Shown piece by piece: positions 51,830-60,160 of a DNA stretch of 64,000 nucleotides. The stretch's first letter is position 1. Each line of letters opens with the position of its first letter. The position numbers and the translations under genes were made by a program. The notes beneath the pieces were generated by a model that saw only the letters and a list, made by a program, of their open reading frames with translations, did no database searches and was not told the DNA's origin. Origin of the DNA: Paraburkholderia bannensis (GTDB taxonomy: Bacteria; Pseudomonadota; Gammaproteobacteria; Burkholderiales; Burkholderiaceae); assembly GCF_014200455.1 (NCBI RefSeq), contig NZ_JACHBW010000002.1:248001-312000 (forward strand), read 5' to 3'.

Positions 51830-52828
51830 ATGGAGTCCACGAGCGCTGTTCGTCCCGGGTCCGATGGGGCGATGTCGAGGTCGTCTGCGAAAGCTGCCGC
51901 GCGCCGCGATATCGATGTGCGCGCCAATCTCGCGCTCACGGCGGCGGCGGTGCTGGCGCTCGGGTATCAGTTAGTCGGCCTGCCTCTATTGTTGCGCGCG
52001 ACGGGCAGCGTGTCGTTTGCGCTGCTCGCGACGCTAGCTCCCGTGGTGCTGGCCACGCCGATCCACTGGGGTTTGATCCACGAAGGCATCCACGGCCAGT
52101 TGCTGCGCTCGCGGCGCGCCAATGAAGCGTGCGCGCGGCTGCTCGCGATCGGCATGGCGATGCCGTTCGATGCGGTTCGTTTCGGACACCTGATGCATCA
52201 TCGTTTCACGCGCGAGGCGTTCGACCGCCCCGACGTCGACGATGCGCGCGGTCCGCGCTGGCTGCGTCGTCTTTCCTGGTATGTGCGTCTGCTGGGCGGT
52301 CTTTACGTGGCGGAAGTGTTCGCGCCGCTGCTCGCGTTTATTCCGGTACCGATGGCGCGCGCCGTAATCGAGCGCAGTATCGACGCTCAGGGCGCCGAAG
52401 GGCAGCAGGTGCAGCGCCTTTTCTCGAATCACGTTCAGGACCCGGCGAAACGCGGCCGCGCGCGGCGCGACTGGCTCTGTTCGCTGGTGTTGTATGCGGG
52501 CGCCTTCGCGCTCTACGGCAAGGCGTGGCCGGTGCTGGTGCTGGCGATGTATCTGCGCGGCTTGTGGCTGTCGGTGGCGGATAACCTGCCGCATTACGGC
52601 GTCGCGATGGACGAGCCGGGTCGCTCGCGTGACTTCCGTGTGCCGCCGGGCCTGGGACTGTTGCTGATGAATCATCATCTTCATCGGCAGCATCATCTGC
52701 ATCCCACGTTGCCGTGGGTCGCACTGCCCGAGCTGGTCGAATCGGCGCCTGCATCTGAGCGCGCAGCGTACTGGCGGGCGGTGTTGCGGCAGTTCAGGGG
52801 ATTGCAGCCGCATGTTGGCGTGAGTTGA
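51830..52828 (+). CDS. fatty-acid desaturase-like membrane protein
   Basis: A 332-residue integral membrane protein with the three histidine boxes of the FA-desaturase superfamily: HWGLIHEGIHG, HLMHHRF and HLHRQHHLHP. Hydrophobic helices flank the boxes (NLALTAAAVLALGYQLVGLP and beyond). The start at 51830 (MESTSAVRPG) has GAGGTTGCCG upstream; an ATG 26 codons earlier would overlap the upstream terminator region less comfortably. Substrate (fatty acyl, carotenoid or sterol-like) is undetermined. Confidence 0.82.
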   Translation: MESTSAVRPGSDGAMSRSSAKAAARRDIDVRANLALTAAAVLALGYQLVGLPLLLRATGSVSFALLATLAPVVLATPIHWGLIHEGIHGQLLRSRRANEACARLLAIGMAMPFDAVRFGHLMHHRFTREAFDRPDVDDARGPRWLRRLSWYVRLLGGLYVAEVFAPLLAFIPVPMARAVIERSIDAQGAEGQQVQRLFSNHVQDPAKRGRARRDWLCSLVLYAGAFALYGKAWPVLVLAMYLRGLWLSVADNLPHYGVAMDEPGRSRDFRVPPGLGLLLMNHHLHRQHHLHPTLPWVALPELVESAPASERAAYWRAVLRQFRGLQPHVGVS

Positions 52829-52908
52829 GGGCAACAGGTCTTCACACGCCCTTTCGGGCGCGCGATGGCAAAGCTGGCGGTGAGACGAAACCGCGAGACC
52901 GCTGGGCG

Positions 52909-53094
52909 TTACATCAGTGCCGGAAGCGTTTCGACGAGTGCAACGGCCGCGAGCGCGCCGATGACGGCCCCCACGATGCGAAGCGAGTTATGCCGGAATT
53001 CGGTGGCGCAGGGCACCGCGCCAAGAAAGAGTGCGCCAGCAAGGGCCATCGGGATGATCATCACGAAATCGCCGATCGTGAAATAACCTGACAT
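52909..53094 (-). CDS. small two-helix membrane protein
   Basis: A 61-residue protein with two hydrophobic stretches (DFVMIIPMALAGALFLGAV and LRIVGAVIGALAAVALVE). The ATG is preceded by CAAGGAGACGAGC, an excellent ribosome-binding site on the - strand, which is the main argument for a real gene. No family recognised. Confidence 0.7.
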   Translation of the reverse strand: MSGYFTIGDFVMIIPMALAGALFLGAVPCATEFRHNSLRIVGAVIGALAAVALVETLPALM

Positions 53095-53250
53095 GCTCGT
53101 CTCCTTGTATTTTGGGGCCGATGAGCGTTCTTCTGCCGCATTGGCGCCACGCGCGGCGCTGCGGCTTCGGCCCTGAAACGAGTATAGGTGAGTCTTTCAG
53201 ACACGTCGGCGCCTTAGTGGGCTGCCGTGCTAGCCACGCCTTGGGGCGCG

Positions 53251-53304
53251 GCCCCGCTGCGCGGGGCTTCGCAGCGCACTGTCCAGCGCCTCATGACGCG
53301 CTGG
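53251..53304. repeat. two adjacent hairpins 3' of the MFS gene
   Basis: GCCCCGC-TGC-GCGGGGC (53251-53267) is followed by CCAGCGC...GCGCTGG (53283-53304). Neither has a T run, so they may be a repeat element or a weak Rho-dependent stop. The rest of the 268-base spacer shows nothing. Confidence 0.4.
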
Positions 53305-53362
53305 CGCCCCATCGCCAGGGTTACGAAAAGCTTTCTTCGGATGACAGGCGGCCAGTGGGGAA

Positions 53363-54604
53363 TCAGGCCGCACCGGCCTGCTCGCGCGAGCGCAGCATGC
53401 GTGCGCCGAGCAGACCCAGCACGAGCAGCACCGTCACCAGCCCGGCTACGCCGCCCCAGCCCCAGACGGCCCAGAAATGGCCGCCAATCGAGCCCATGAT
53501 GCTCGAACCCAGGTAATAGCTGAGCAAATAGAGCGCTGCGGCCTGGCCTTTGGCCTCGCGGGCGAGACGCCCGACCCAGCCGCTCGCGACCGAGTGTCCC
53601 GCGAAGAAGCCGATGGTGAGGCACGCGATGCCCGCCGCAATTGCGCCGAGCGGCGCGAACATCGTCAGCACCACGCCCACCAGCATCAGCGCGAGGCTGG
53701 CGAGCAGCACGCGGCCGCGCCCGAAGGTATCGGCCATGCGGCCCGACCACGGCGAAGCGACCACGCCGGTCAGATAGACCAGAAAGATCGCGCCGATGGC
53801 CGCCTGGCTCATGCTGTAGGGGGGCGCGATCAGCCGGTAGCCGATGTAGTTGTAGAGCGTGACGAAGCTGCCCATCAGCACGAAGCCAAGCGAGAACAGG
53901 ACCGGCAAGCCGGGCCGCGCGAGATGGCGCAGCAGCGCCGCGCGATGATGCGCGAAGCCCAGACCGCTCCTGGGCACGAAATGACGCGAGGGCGGTAACA
54001 GCGCGCGGAACGCGAACATCGATGCGAGTCCCAGCACGCCGATCACCGCCACGGCCACGCGCCAGCCGAATACGTCGGTGCAGATGCCGGTGATGACGCG
54101 CCCGGCCATGCCGCCGATCGCGGTGCCGCCTACGTAAAGGCCCATCGAAAGGCCGAGACCGTCGGGGTGCATCTCTTCGGCAAGCCAGGCCATCGCCACT
54201 GCTGGCACGCCGCCAAGCGCGATGCCTTCGAGCGTGCGCAGCACCAGCAGCGTGTGCCAGTGGGGCACGAACGCCACCGCGAGCGTGAGCAGCGACGACG
54301 CCGTGAGCGAGGCCGTCATCATCGTGCGCCGGCTCCAGCCTTCGGAGACGAAGCCCGCCACGAAGATCGCGCAGGCCAGCGCCGCGGTGCTGAAGGACAG
54401 CGAAAGACTGCTCTGCGCGGGACTCACGCCGAAGGTCTGCGAGAACGCGGGCAACAGCGGCTGTACGCAATACAGCAGCGAAAACGTGGCATAGCCCGCG
54501 AACAGCAGTGCGAGGCTCGCGCGCCAGAACGCTCGCGTACCACGCTCGATATAGGGAATGGCCGAAGGGGCGGCCTTGCTGCCCGCGCCCGGTGATGCGC
54601 TCAC
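53363..54604 (-). CDS. MFS transporter (YnfM-like arabinose-efflux type)
   Basis: A 413-residue major-facilitator protein with 12 hydrophobic helices; motif-A-like GFVSEGWSRRTMM follows helix 2 and GRMADTFGRGRVLL sits in the central loop. YCVQPLLPAFSQTFGVSP near helix 1 is typical of the YnfM/AraJ-like group. The GTG start has AAGGAG nine bases upstream. Probably a drug or metabolite exporter; no substrate indication. Confidence 0.87.
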   Translation of the reverse strand: MSASPGAGSKAAPSAIPYIERGTRAFWRASLALLFAGYATFSLLYCVQPLLPAFSQTFGVSPAQSSLSLSFSTAALACAIFVAGFVSEGWSRRTMMTASLTASSLLTLAVAFVPHWHTLLVLRTLEGIALGGVPAVAMAWLAEEMHPDGLGLSMGLYVGGTAIGGMAGRVITGICTDVFGWRVAVAVIGVLGLASMFAFRALLPPSRHFVPRSGLGFAHHRAALLRHLARPGLPVLFSLGFVLMGSFVTLYNYIGYRLIAPPYSMSQAAIGAIFLVYLTGVVASPWSGRMADTFGRGRVLLASLALMLVGVVLTMFAPLGAIAAGIACLTIGFFAGHSVASGWVGRLAREAKGQAAALYLLSYYLGSSIMGSIGGHFWAVWGWGGVAGLVTVLLVLGLLGARMLRSREQAGAA

Positions 54605-55192
54605 GACAGGTACTCCTTACGGAAATTGCAAAGGCGAAACGATACGCCAGTTGTGCGATCCTTGCCGTCCCGAGATGCAATGTCAGGGCCTGTTCTGGCA
54701 GGCGTTTGGTGCGCGCGGGAGCAAGCAGCGTTGATGCATGGTTGTGTGCGCAACGGAAAAAATCACCGTCAGGCGCACAACGGTCCTTGTCTGACGTATC
54801 CGGCGCCCGGCGGCGGTCACAGAAATGTCGTCGTAGTGCGTTATGGTCTGCGCTCTCTTCGCGACTCGTCAGCATGCTGAACCTTGCGGCGAACTTCAGG
54901 TCGCCGGTTCACCATCTGGTACAGTCAGCGTTTTGCAAAACCAGCGCCAAACCGGCGCGGCGTCGAGTAATGGCTGCACGCGCGTGGGCTTCGTGCGAGC
55001 GTGGCGGCGGGGATGAGCGCGCACGAATGCGTTGGGCGAACGCACTGCGCACTGTTGCGCAAGGATCGTCCCCCCTATTTTTTTGCTTTGCGGCTACGGC
55101 CAAAAAGGCAACAATGCATAAACCGGTTTAGCACGTGTGTGCGCTTAAGCGGGTATCGGCGTGATCGGGGCAACCCCGAAGGAGCCGATGCA
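54605..55192. other. long spacer between the MFS gene and the small genes at 55.2 kb
   Basis: This 588-base stretch has no ORF with a plausible start. It holds an eight-T run after a C run (about 55071-55083), a perfect 12-base palindrome TAAACCGGTTTA at 55119-55130, and a nested hairpin at 55155-55189 described separately. The MFS promoter (-) must lie near its left end. Confidence 0.4.
55155..55189 (+). promoter_or_regulatory. nested hairpin overlapping a ribosome-binding site
   Basis: ATCGGC pairs with GCCGAT (outer stem) and TCGGGG with CCCCGA (inner stem, CAA loop). The AAGGAG ribosome-binding site of the 26-codon ORF lies on the 3' side between and within the stems, so folding would hide it. 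Confidence 0.5.
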
Positions 55193-55273
55193 ATGAGTGC
55201 ACGAACGCGCTGCCGGGAGCAGGTGAATGCGTGCGCAACCTCGTGTGCGCACGGGTTTTTGTCAGCACACTGA
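55193..55273 (+). CDS. candidate 26-residue leader ORF
   Basis: The ATG has AAGGAG eight bases upstream, a far better site than most short frames. The peptide starts MSARTRCREQ, contains three cysteines and ends GFLSAH. It ends 46 bases before the next gene. It could be a leader peptide controlling that gene or simply a translated upstream ORF; the evidence is position and ribosome-binding site only. Confidence 0.4.
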   Translation: MSARTRCREQVNACATSCAHGFLSAH

Positions 55274-55319
55274 CCGGTCTATCTCGCGAAGAAGCCGGCA
55301 TTGGGAACGGGGAAACATC

Positions 55320-55532
55320 ATGCAAATCGGTTCTATTGTCCGCACTGTTCATATCGCCGTGCCTCATGGCGCGCGCGGCATCGTGATGCGTATTCTCGGC
55401 GACATGGCCATGGTTACCTGGTACATCGGCGAGCCTGGCGCGTCGCGACAGCTCAATACCGAGCCCTTTTTTCTGGAAGATCTGATCGATACGGGCGAGC
55501 AGGTGATGCCCGCCGGCGCGAAAGTCCACTAA
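55320..55532 (+). CDS. small conserved-looking hypothetical protein
   Basis: A 70-residue protein, MQIGSIVRTVHIAVPHGARG and onward, with alternating hydrophobic residues typical of a small beta-barrel (SH3- or KOW-like), followed by PFFLEDLIDTG. CGGGGAAACATC precedes the ATG. No signal peptide or membrane helix. No family recognised; codon use matches its neighbours. Confidence 0.65.
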   Translation: MQIGSIVRTVHIAVPHGARGIVMRILGDMAMVTWYIGEPGASRQLNTEPFFLEDLIDTGEQVMPAGAKVH

Positions 55533-55719
55533 ACACTGAGGCATCGTCGTTGCGGGCGCTTGCCTGTAACGCTCCGACCCCGGCGCGCAACCAGCGCGCC
55601 GCTTCAACCCCGCAGCGCATCGGCGCGGCGTGTGCGATCCGCACGCCGCCGGTGCCGCAGCCAGCAAGGCGCAGCGCGCGCAACTCGCCGCCGCCGCCCG
55701 CAAGATGCACAATGCGGGG

Positions 55720-56760
55720 ATGAACGATCTCAACTCCTCTTCGTCCGGTCCGTCTGACGAATCCGGCGACTCGTCCGCACCCTACGCGCGCCTGACGCCC
55801 GAGTGCGTGCTCGACGCCGTGGACGGCGTGCTGATGTCCACTGGCCGCCGCACCGACGGCCGCATGCTTGCGCTCAACAGCTACGAAAACCGCGTCTATC
55901 AGATCGGCGTGGAGGACGAAGCGCCGCTGGTCGCCAAGTTTTATCGGCCGGGGCGCTGGAGCGACGCGGCGATTCTCGAAGAGCACGCCTTCGTGGCCGA
56001 TCTCGCCGCGCGCGAGATTCCCGCTGTGCCCGCACTGGTGCTGGAAGGCCGCTCGCTGAACGAGCACGAGGGTTATCGCTTTGCGTTGTTCGAGCGGCGC
56101 GGCGGCCGCGCGCCCGATCTCGACCGTAGCGAAACGCTCGAATGGATCGGCCGCTTTATCGGCCGCATTCATGCGGTAGGCGCCGCGCAGCCGTATCGTG
56201 CGCGCCCCGCGATCGATATTCAAAGCTATGGCTACGAGCCGCGCGCGTATCTGCTGGAGCATGATTTCGTGCCGGACAACCTGCGCGACGCGTGGCAGAC
56301 CGCCGTCGGCCTGGCACTGGAAGGCGTGGAAGCGGCCTTCGAGCGCGCCGGCGATGTGCGCCAATTGCGCCTGCACGGCGATTGCCACCCTAGCAACGTG
56401 CTGTGGACCGACGCCGGCCCGCATTTCGTCGATTTCGACGACAGCCGCATGGGCCCTGCGATTCAGGATCTGTGGCTGCTGCTGCCCGGCGATCGCGCCG
56501 ACGCCTCGCGCTCGCTCGCGGATCTGCTGGCCGGTTATGAGGACTTCTGCGAATTCGATCAGCGCGAACTGCATCTTGTCGAAGCGCTGCGCACGCTGCG
56601 GCTGATTCATTACTCGGCGTGGCTCGCGCGGCGCTGGCACGATCCGGCGTTCCCCGCCGCGTTCCCGTGGTTCAACACGCAACGCTACTGGGAAGAGCGC
56701 ATTCTCGAATTGCGCGAGCAGATCGGCGCGATGCAGGAAGGGCCGCTCTGGCCGGTTTGA
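55720..56760 (+). CDS. srkA: stress-response Ser/Thr kinase SrkA (RdoA/YihE)
   Basis: A 346-residue protein kinase-like phosphotransferase. The N-lobe has LNSYENRVYQIGVED and Lys in LVAKFYRPGRW; the catalytic loop is LRLHGDCHPSNVLW and the metal motif HFVDFDDSRMGPAIQDLW. These match SrkA/YihE, which protects against envelope stress and programmed death in E. coli. dsbA, its usual enterobacterial neighbour, is not adjacent here. The ATG at 55720 is one of three in-frame candidates (also 55630, 55705). Confidence 0.87.
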   Translation: MNDLNSSSSGPSDESGDSSAPYARLTPECVLDAVDGVLMSTGRRTDGRMLALNSYENRVYQIGVEDEAPLVAKFYRPGRWSDAAILEEHAFVADLAAREIPAVPALVLEGRSLNEHEGYRFALFERRGGRAPDLDRSETLEWIGRFIGRIHAVGAAQPYRARPAIDIQSYGYEPRAYLLEHDFVPDNLRDAWQTAVGLALEGVEAAFERAGDVRQLRLHGDCHPSNVLWTDAGPHFVDFDDSRMGPAIQDLWLLLPGDRADASRSLADLLAGYEDFCEFDQRELHLVEALRTLRLIHYSAWLARRWHDPAFPAAFPWFNTQRYWEERILELREQIGAMQEGPLWPV

Positions 56761-56782
56761 TTCAGAAGGCGTCGTTGCCCTC

Positions 56783-58732
56783 TCATTGATCGCGCGTATC
56801 GCCTTGCGCGGTCGCGCCCGAGGCCGTTTGCGCCTCGGGTTTCACGATCAGTTGCGCGCGCAGGTCGCGCGCCATCGTCTCGAAAGCCGGCCGCATCTGT
56901 GCGAAATCCGCCGCACTGCACACGTCGCTGGTGAAATGCGTGCGGCCCCTGCGCGTCACGCGCAGCACGTTGGTGTTCGCATCCAGCGCATAGTCCGACT
57001 GAAAATCGATAAACGCATTGCCCGCATGCTGGGGCGCGGGCATGTCGAGCACGCGCAAGCCCGGCGGCAGCGCGATGCGCGCGCGCTCGGTCACTTCCAT
57101 GTTGCGGCAGACGAAGGGCTGGGTGCGGCGCGGTTCGCCCAGCCAGTAGCGCAGGCTCGCATCCAGGCCGCCTACGAGGCTCGTGAGCGTCGGCACGGGT
57201 GTTGTCATCTGCGGATCGACGAAGCCGTCCAGCGTGCCCGTGAGCGTCACGACGAGTGGCCCGGTCGTGGCGTCGAGCGGGCTCGACGCGAGCGTCGCGA
57301 AGCCGCGCAGGTTGGCGTTGCGCAACTCCCACTGCAGCGATTCTTCGCGCTGCGCCGGGGTTTGCAGGCGTAGCACGCTGCGCGTCTGTTCGGCGGCCCA
57401 ACCCGCCGATTGGAGCCGATAGATGAAGCGCGCCGATCCATCGGGCGCAACGGTGATGTCGAGGTCGCTGTCGCGCGTGGTGTTGGCGGTCGCGGGCGTG
57501 CGCATCAGCGAGCCGTCGCCGGCGAGCACGGTTTCGCGGTTCATGTCGGTCGAGGGCAGAAAGCCGAACTCGACGTTATTCGCGGTGGAATCCGCGAACA
57601 TCTGCAGATCGGGCAGCCAGGTGACGACGTGATTGATCACGCCGAAGCCGGGCACCGCGGGCAGCGTATAGACCGTGCCGCTGTTCACCAGCGCGGGCAT
57701 GTTGCGCACGCCCACGGCGTCGAGCAGCGCGCCATAGAGCGCGACATGGTCCTTGCAATCGCCGTAGCGGTTGGCCAGCACGTCGGTGACGCGATGCGGC
57801 ACGATCTCGCCGCGCCCGACGTTGATCGCCACATAGCGGATATTGCGGCGCACCCAGTCGTAGAGCGTCTGCGCTTTCGCGCGCCGCGTGGCGTCTTGGG
57901 CGGTGAGCGATTGCGCGAGCTGCACCACGGCCGGGTCGCGCGCGCCCGGGTCAGCGGAGGCTTCGCGATAGACCTTTGCGAACGCGGCGTAATCGGGGAA
58001 GGTGGAAACCATCAGCCGGTCTCCATAACTTACATAGGAAACCGAACCATATTCGAGCCGCTCGAAATTCGCCTTGTCGTAGCGATATTCGTAGCGCGTG
58101 CGGCCATTCGCCGTGACGGGCTTGAGCGCCGTGAAGCCGCGCGCGTCGGCATGCAGCGGGACGCTTGCGGGCAGATCGTAAATCACGCGGAAGTTGTGCG
58201 TGGGCGCCATGTCGGGAGGCGTGAAGTCGCTGAACCAGCCCGGCACGAGCGGCACTCGCTGGGTCTTCTTCCATGTGAGATGCACGCGCGCGCCCGGTTC
58301 GACGGCGGGAAACACGATCACCTTGTCCTGCACGTCCTGGAACATCGGCGCGTCGAACGAGCGCACTTCCTGAACGTCGCGGATCTGGTCGGGGCGCACG
58401 TCGTGGCGGCCGCCGTGGGCGTCCTCGGTCCACGCTTCGAGAATCTCGACGTGCGCCATCTCTCGGTTGAACCACACGTAGTACTGGCCCGCGCGCGCGA
58501 TGCCGGCTTCGGTGTTCACGCGCAGCGTGAGCGTGTCGAGCTTGGTGTAGGAGCCGTCCGCGTTGACGGTGTAAATCTGCGTTTCGGCTTCGTTCGTATA
58601 GGGCGCCTGGCCGGCGGACGAAGCCGACGAAGCGGCCAAGGCCGGCTGGGAAACCGGTTCGCCGCTCGCGTACGCGCCTGGGGCGATAGCCGTGCCGAAG
58701 AGGGCAGTGCAAAGAACGAGGACGTGGCGCAT
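56783..58732 (-). CDS. DUF3857/transglutaminase-like exported protein
   Basis: A 649-residue secreted or periplasmic protein. The signal peptide MRHVLVLCTALFGTAIAPGA is followed by a beta-rich DUF3857 domain (about 60-230) and a transglutaminase-like domain with NRYGDCKDHVALYGALL (Cys), FGVINHVVTWLP (His) and FADST (Asp). The C-terminal third is beta-rich. The triad looks intact, so a peptidase or transglutaminase activity is possible; substrate unknown. It converges with srkA. Confidence 0.85.
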   Translation of the reverse strand: MRHVLVLCTALFGTAIAPGAYASGEPVSQPALAASSASSAGQAPYTNEAETQIYTVNADGSYTKLDTLTLRVNTEAGIARAGQYYVWFNREMAHVEILEAWTEDAHGGRHDVRPDQIRDVQEVRSFDAPMFQDVQDKVIVFPAVEPGARVHLTWKKTQRVPLVPGWFSDFTPPDMAPTHNFRVIYDLPASVPLHADARGFTALKPVTANGRTRYEYRYDKANFERLEYGSVSYVSYGDRLMVSTFPDYAAFAKVYREASADPGARDPAVVQLAQSLTAQDATRRAKAQTLYDWVRRNIRYVAINVGRGEIVPHRVTDVLANRYGDCKDHVALYGALLDAVGVRNMPALVNSGTVYTLPAVPGFGVINHVVTWLPDLQMFADSTANNVEFGFLPSTDMNRETVLAGDGSLMRTPATANTTRDSDLDITVAPDGSARFIYRLQSAGWAAEQTRSVLRLQTPAQREESLQWELRNANLRGFATLASSPLDATTGPLVVTLTGTLDGFVDPQMTTPVPTLTSLVGGLDASLRYWLGEPRRTQPFVCRNMEVTERARIALPPGLRVLDMPAPQHAGNAFIDFQSDYALDANTNVLRVTRRGRTHFTSDVCSAADFAQMRPAFETMARDLRAQLIVKPEAQTASGATAQGDTRDQ

Positions 58733-59097
58733 GGCGGCGTTCCGTTGGCGGCGCGGCGGTTATGGGGGACGTCGGTTTGGGTTTCCAACTGGGATCTGGC
58801 GCAACCCTCCTACTTAAAAGTCACCTTATTCGCTTGTCAAGCGCGAGTCCGGCACGGGCGTGCGCAAAGCCTCGTTGGCGGGCTTTGTACCCTCATTCCG
58901 ACCCAGTCGACTGGCTCGCAGGGGCACGCAAGGCAACCTGACAACCGCCTTTCCGCTATGTAATAATAACCATTATCAATTGTAAGCTGGGTGCATGTTC
59001 CGCGTGGTGTGCGTGGTCAGGTAGCGCCCGCCGTATCTGGAGTCGCGCCTTAAACGCCCGCCTTGACGAGCCCCTGATCGAATCCCCGAGCGTTGGC
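58733..59097. other. divergent spacer between DUF3857 and PepSY genes
   Basis: A 365-base region that holds the promoters of both divergent genes. The clear element is the Fur-like box at 58959-58977, in an AT-rich pocket unlike its surroundings. No ORF or RNA gene is visible. Confidence 0.5.
58959..58977 (+). promoter_or_regulatory. Fur-like box upstream of the PepSY gene
   Basis: The 19 bases TGTAATAATAACCATTATC match the Fur consensus GATAATGATAATCATTATC at 15 positions, including the complete right half-site CATTATC. It lies 120 bases before the PepSY start, so iron-responsive repression is likely. Confidence 0.65.
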
Positions 59098-59793
59098 ATG
59101 CCCGCCGATATCGCATCACGCGTCGGTCAGCCGCTCGATGCCGCCGAACTCGCCGCGCGCCGCAAGCGCTCGCGTCGCGCCACCTTCATCAAGTGGCTGC
59201 GCAAGGTGCATGGCTGGGTGGGACTGTGGGGCGCGGTGCTGGGTCTGTTGTTTGGCGTGACCGGTTTCCTGCTCAACCATCGCGCGGGGCCGCTGCATAT
59301 TTCCTCGGGTACGGCGAAGGTGAAGGAAATGCAGGTCGCGCTGCCCGCCGACCCTTTCGAAGCACCCCAAACCCCCGAGGCGCTCGCGCGCTGGCTGCAG
59401 CAGACGCTCGAATTCGACGGCAAGCCCGGCAAGATCCGCCGCGAGAAGTCGCATCCGGTTGCGTGGGGCGATCGCAGCGTGGTGCAGCCCGAATCGTGGC
59501 AGTTCGCGCTGATGGGGCCGCACGAGAGCATCGCCGTGGAATATTGGGTGGGTAACAACACGGTATCGGTGCGGCGTACGCACAGCGCGTTGTTCGCCAC
59601 GCTCAACAATCTCCATCGCGGCGTGGGCATGGGCATTGGCTGGGTGTTGCTGATGGACACCATCGCCGGCAGCCTCATTTTGCTGTCGCTCACCGGCGTG
59701 CTGCTGTGGACCGAACTCAACCGCAAAAAGACCGTGGGCGTGGTGCTGGTGGCCGGATCGGTGGCCGCGGCGTTCGCGATCGGCCTCCTTTAA
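59098..59793 (+). CDS. PepSY-associated membrane protein
   Basis: A 231-residue inner-membrane protein: cytosolic basic N-terminus (ARRKRSRRATFIKWLRK), first helix with the family pattern VHGWVGLWGAVLGLLFGVTG, a periplasmic domain containing the PepSY-like HSALFATLNNLHRGVG, and two C-terminal helices (GWVLLMDTIAGSLILLSLTG; VLVAGSVAAAFAIG). Such proteins often belong to siderophore or ferric-reductase systems. The Fur-like box upstream fits that role. Confidence 0.85.
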   Translation: MPADIASRVGQPLDAAELAARRKRSRRATFIKWLRKVHGWVGLWGAVLGLLFGVTGFLLNHRAGPLHISSGTAKVKEMQVALPADPFEAPQTPEALARWLQQTLEFDGKPGKIRREKSHPVAWGDRSVVQPESWQFALMGPHESIAVEYWVGNNTVSVRRTHSALFATLNNLHRGVGMGIGWVLLMDTIAGSLILLSLTGVLLWTELNRKKTVGVVLVAGSVAAAFAIGLL

Positions 59794-60160
59794 AACGCTT
59801 TTCTTCGCCTCGCGGCGGGTTTCCTTCGCTCTCCTGCCTGAGCCGATCAGACGGTGGCGCGAGGCGGTTGCGCGCGCATCGAAACAATCAAAAAAGCGGC
59901 CGAAAAGCGCGCGAAGTTCACCGAACGACACGCCAATTCCGTCGCATCCGCCCCATATGCATCGCTATCTCATATTGCCAAGTGCCCGGTTGTCGCACTA
60001 ACGTTCGGGCGTGCCGCATTTCCGGCACGTAAGTACTTCGTGCAGCAGCGCGCGCCCCTGCGTTCGAAACCGCCTGAAAATGCCTTTCCGGCCGGTCTCC
60101 ATAACAAATCGCGCGCCTGCACAGAGATGACGAACATACGCTTCCCAGGGAGACCGACCA
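59794..60160. other. spacer before the OFA transporter
   Basis: A 367-base region without an ORF. A 7-bp hairpin CGTGCCG/CGGCACG occurs at about 60009-60028 and an AT-rich patch near 59950-59980 may hold the transporter promoter. No further element recognised. Confidence 0.4.

Noticed and set aside
53214..54875. 553-codon - strand frame around the MFS gene
   Set aside because: Arg/Ala/His-rich shadow of the real MFS frame, which has 12 helices and a good ribosome-binding site.
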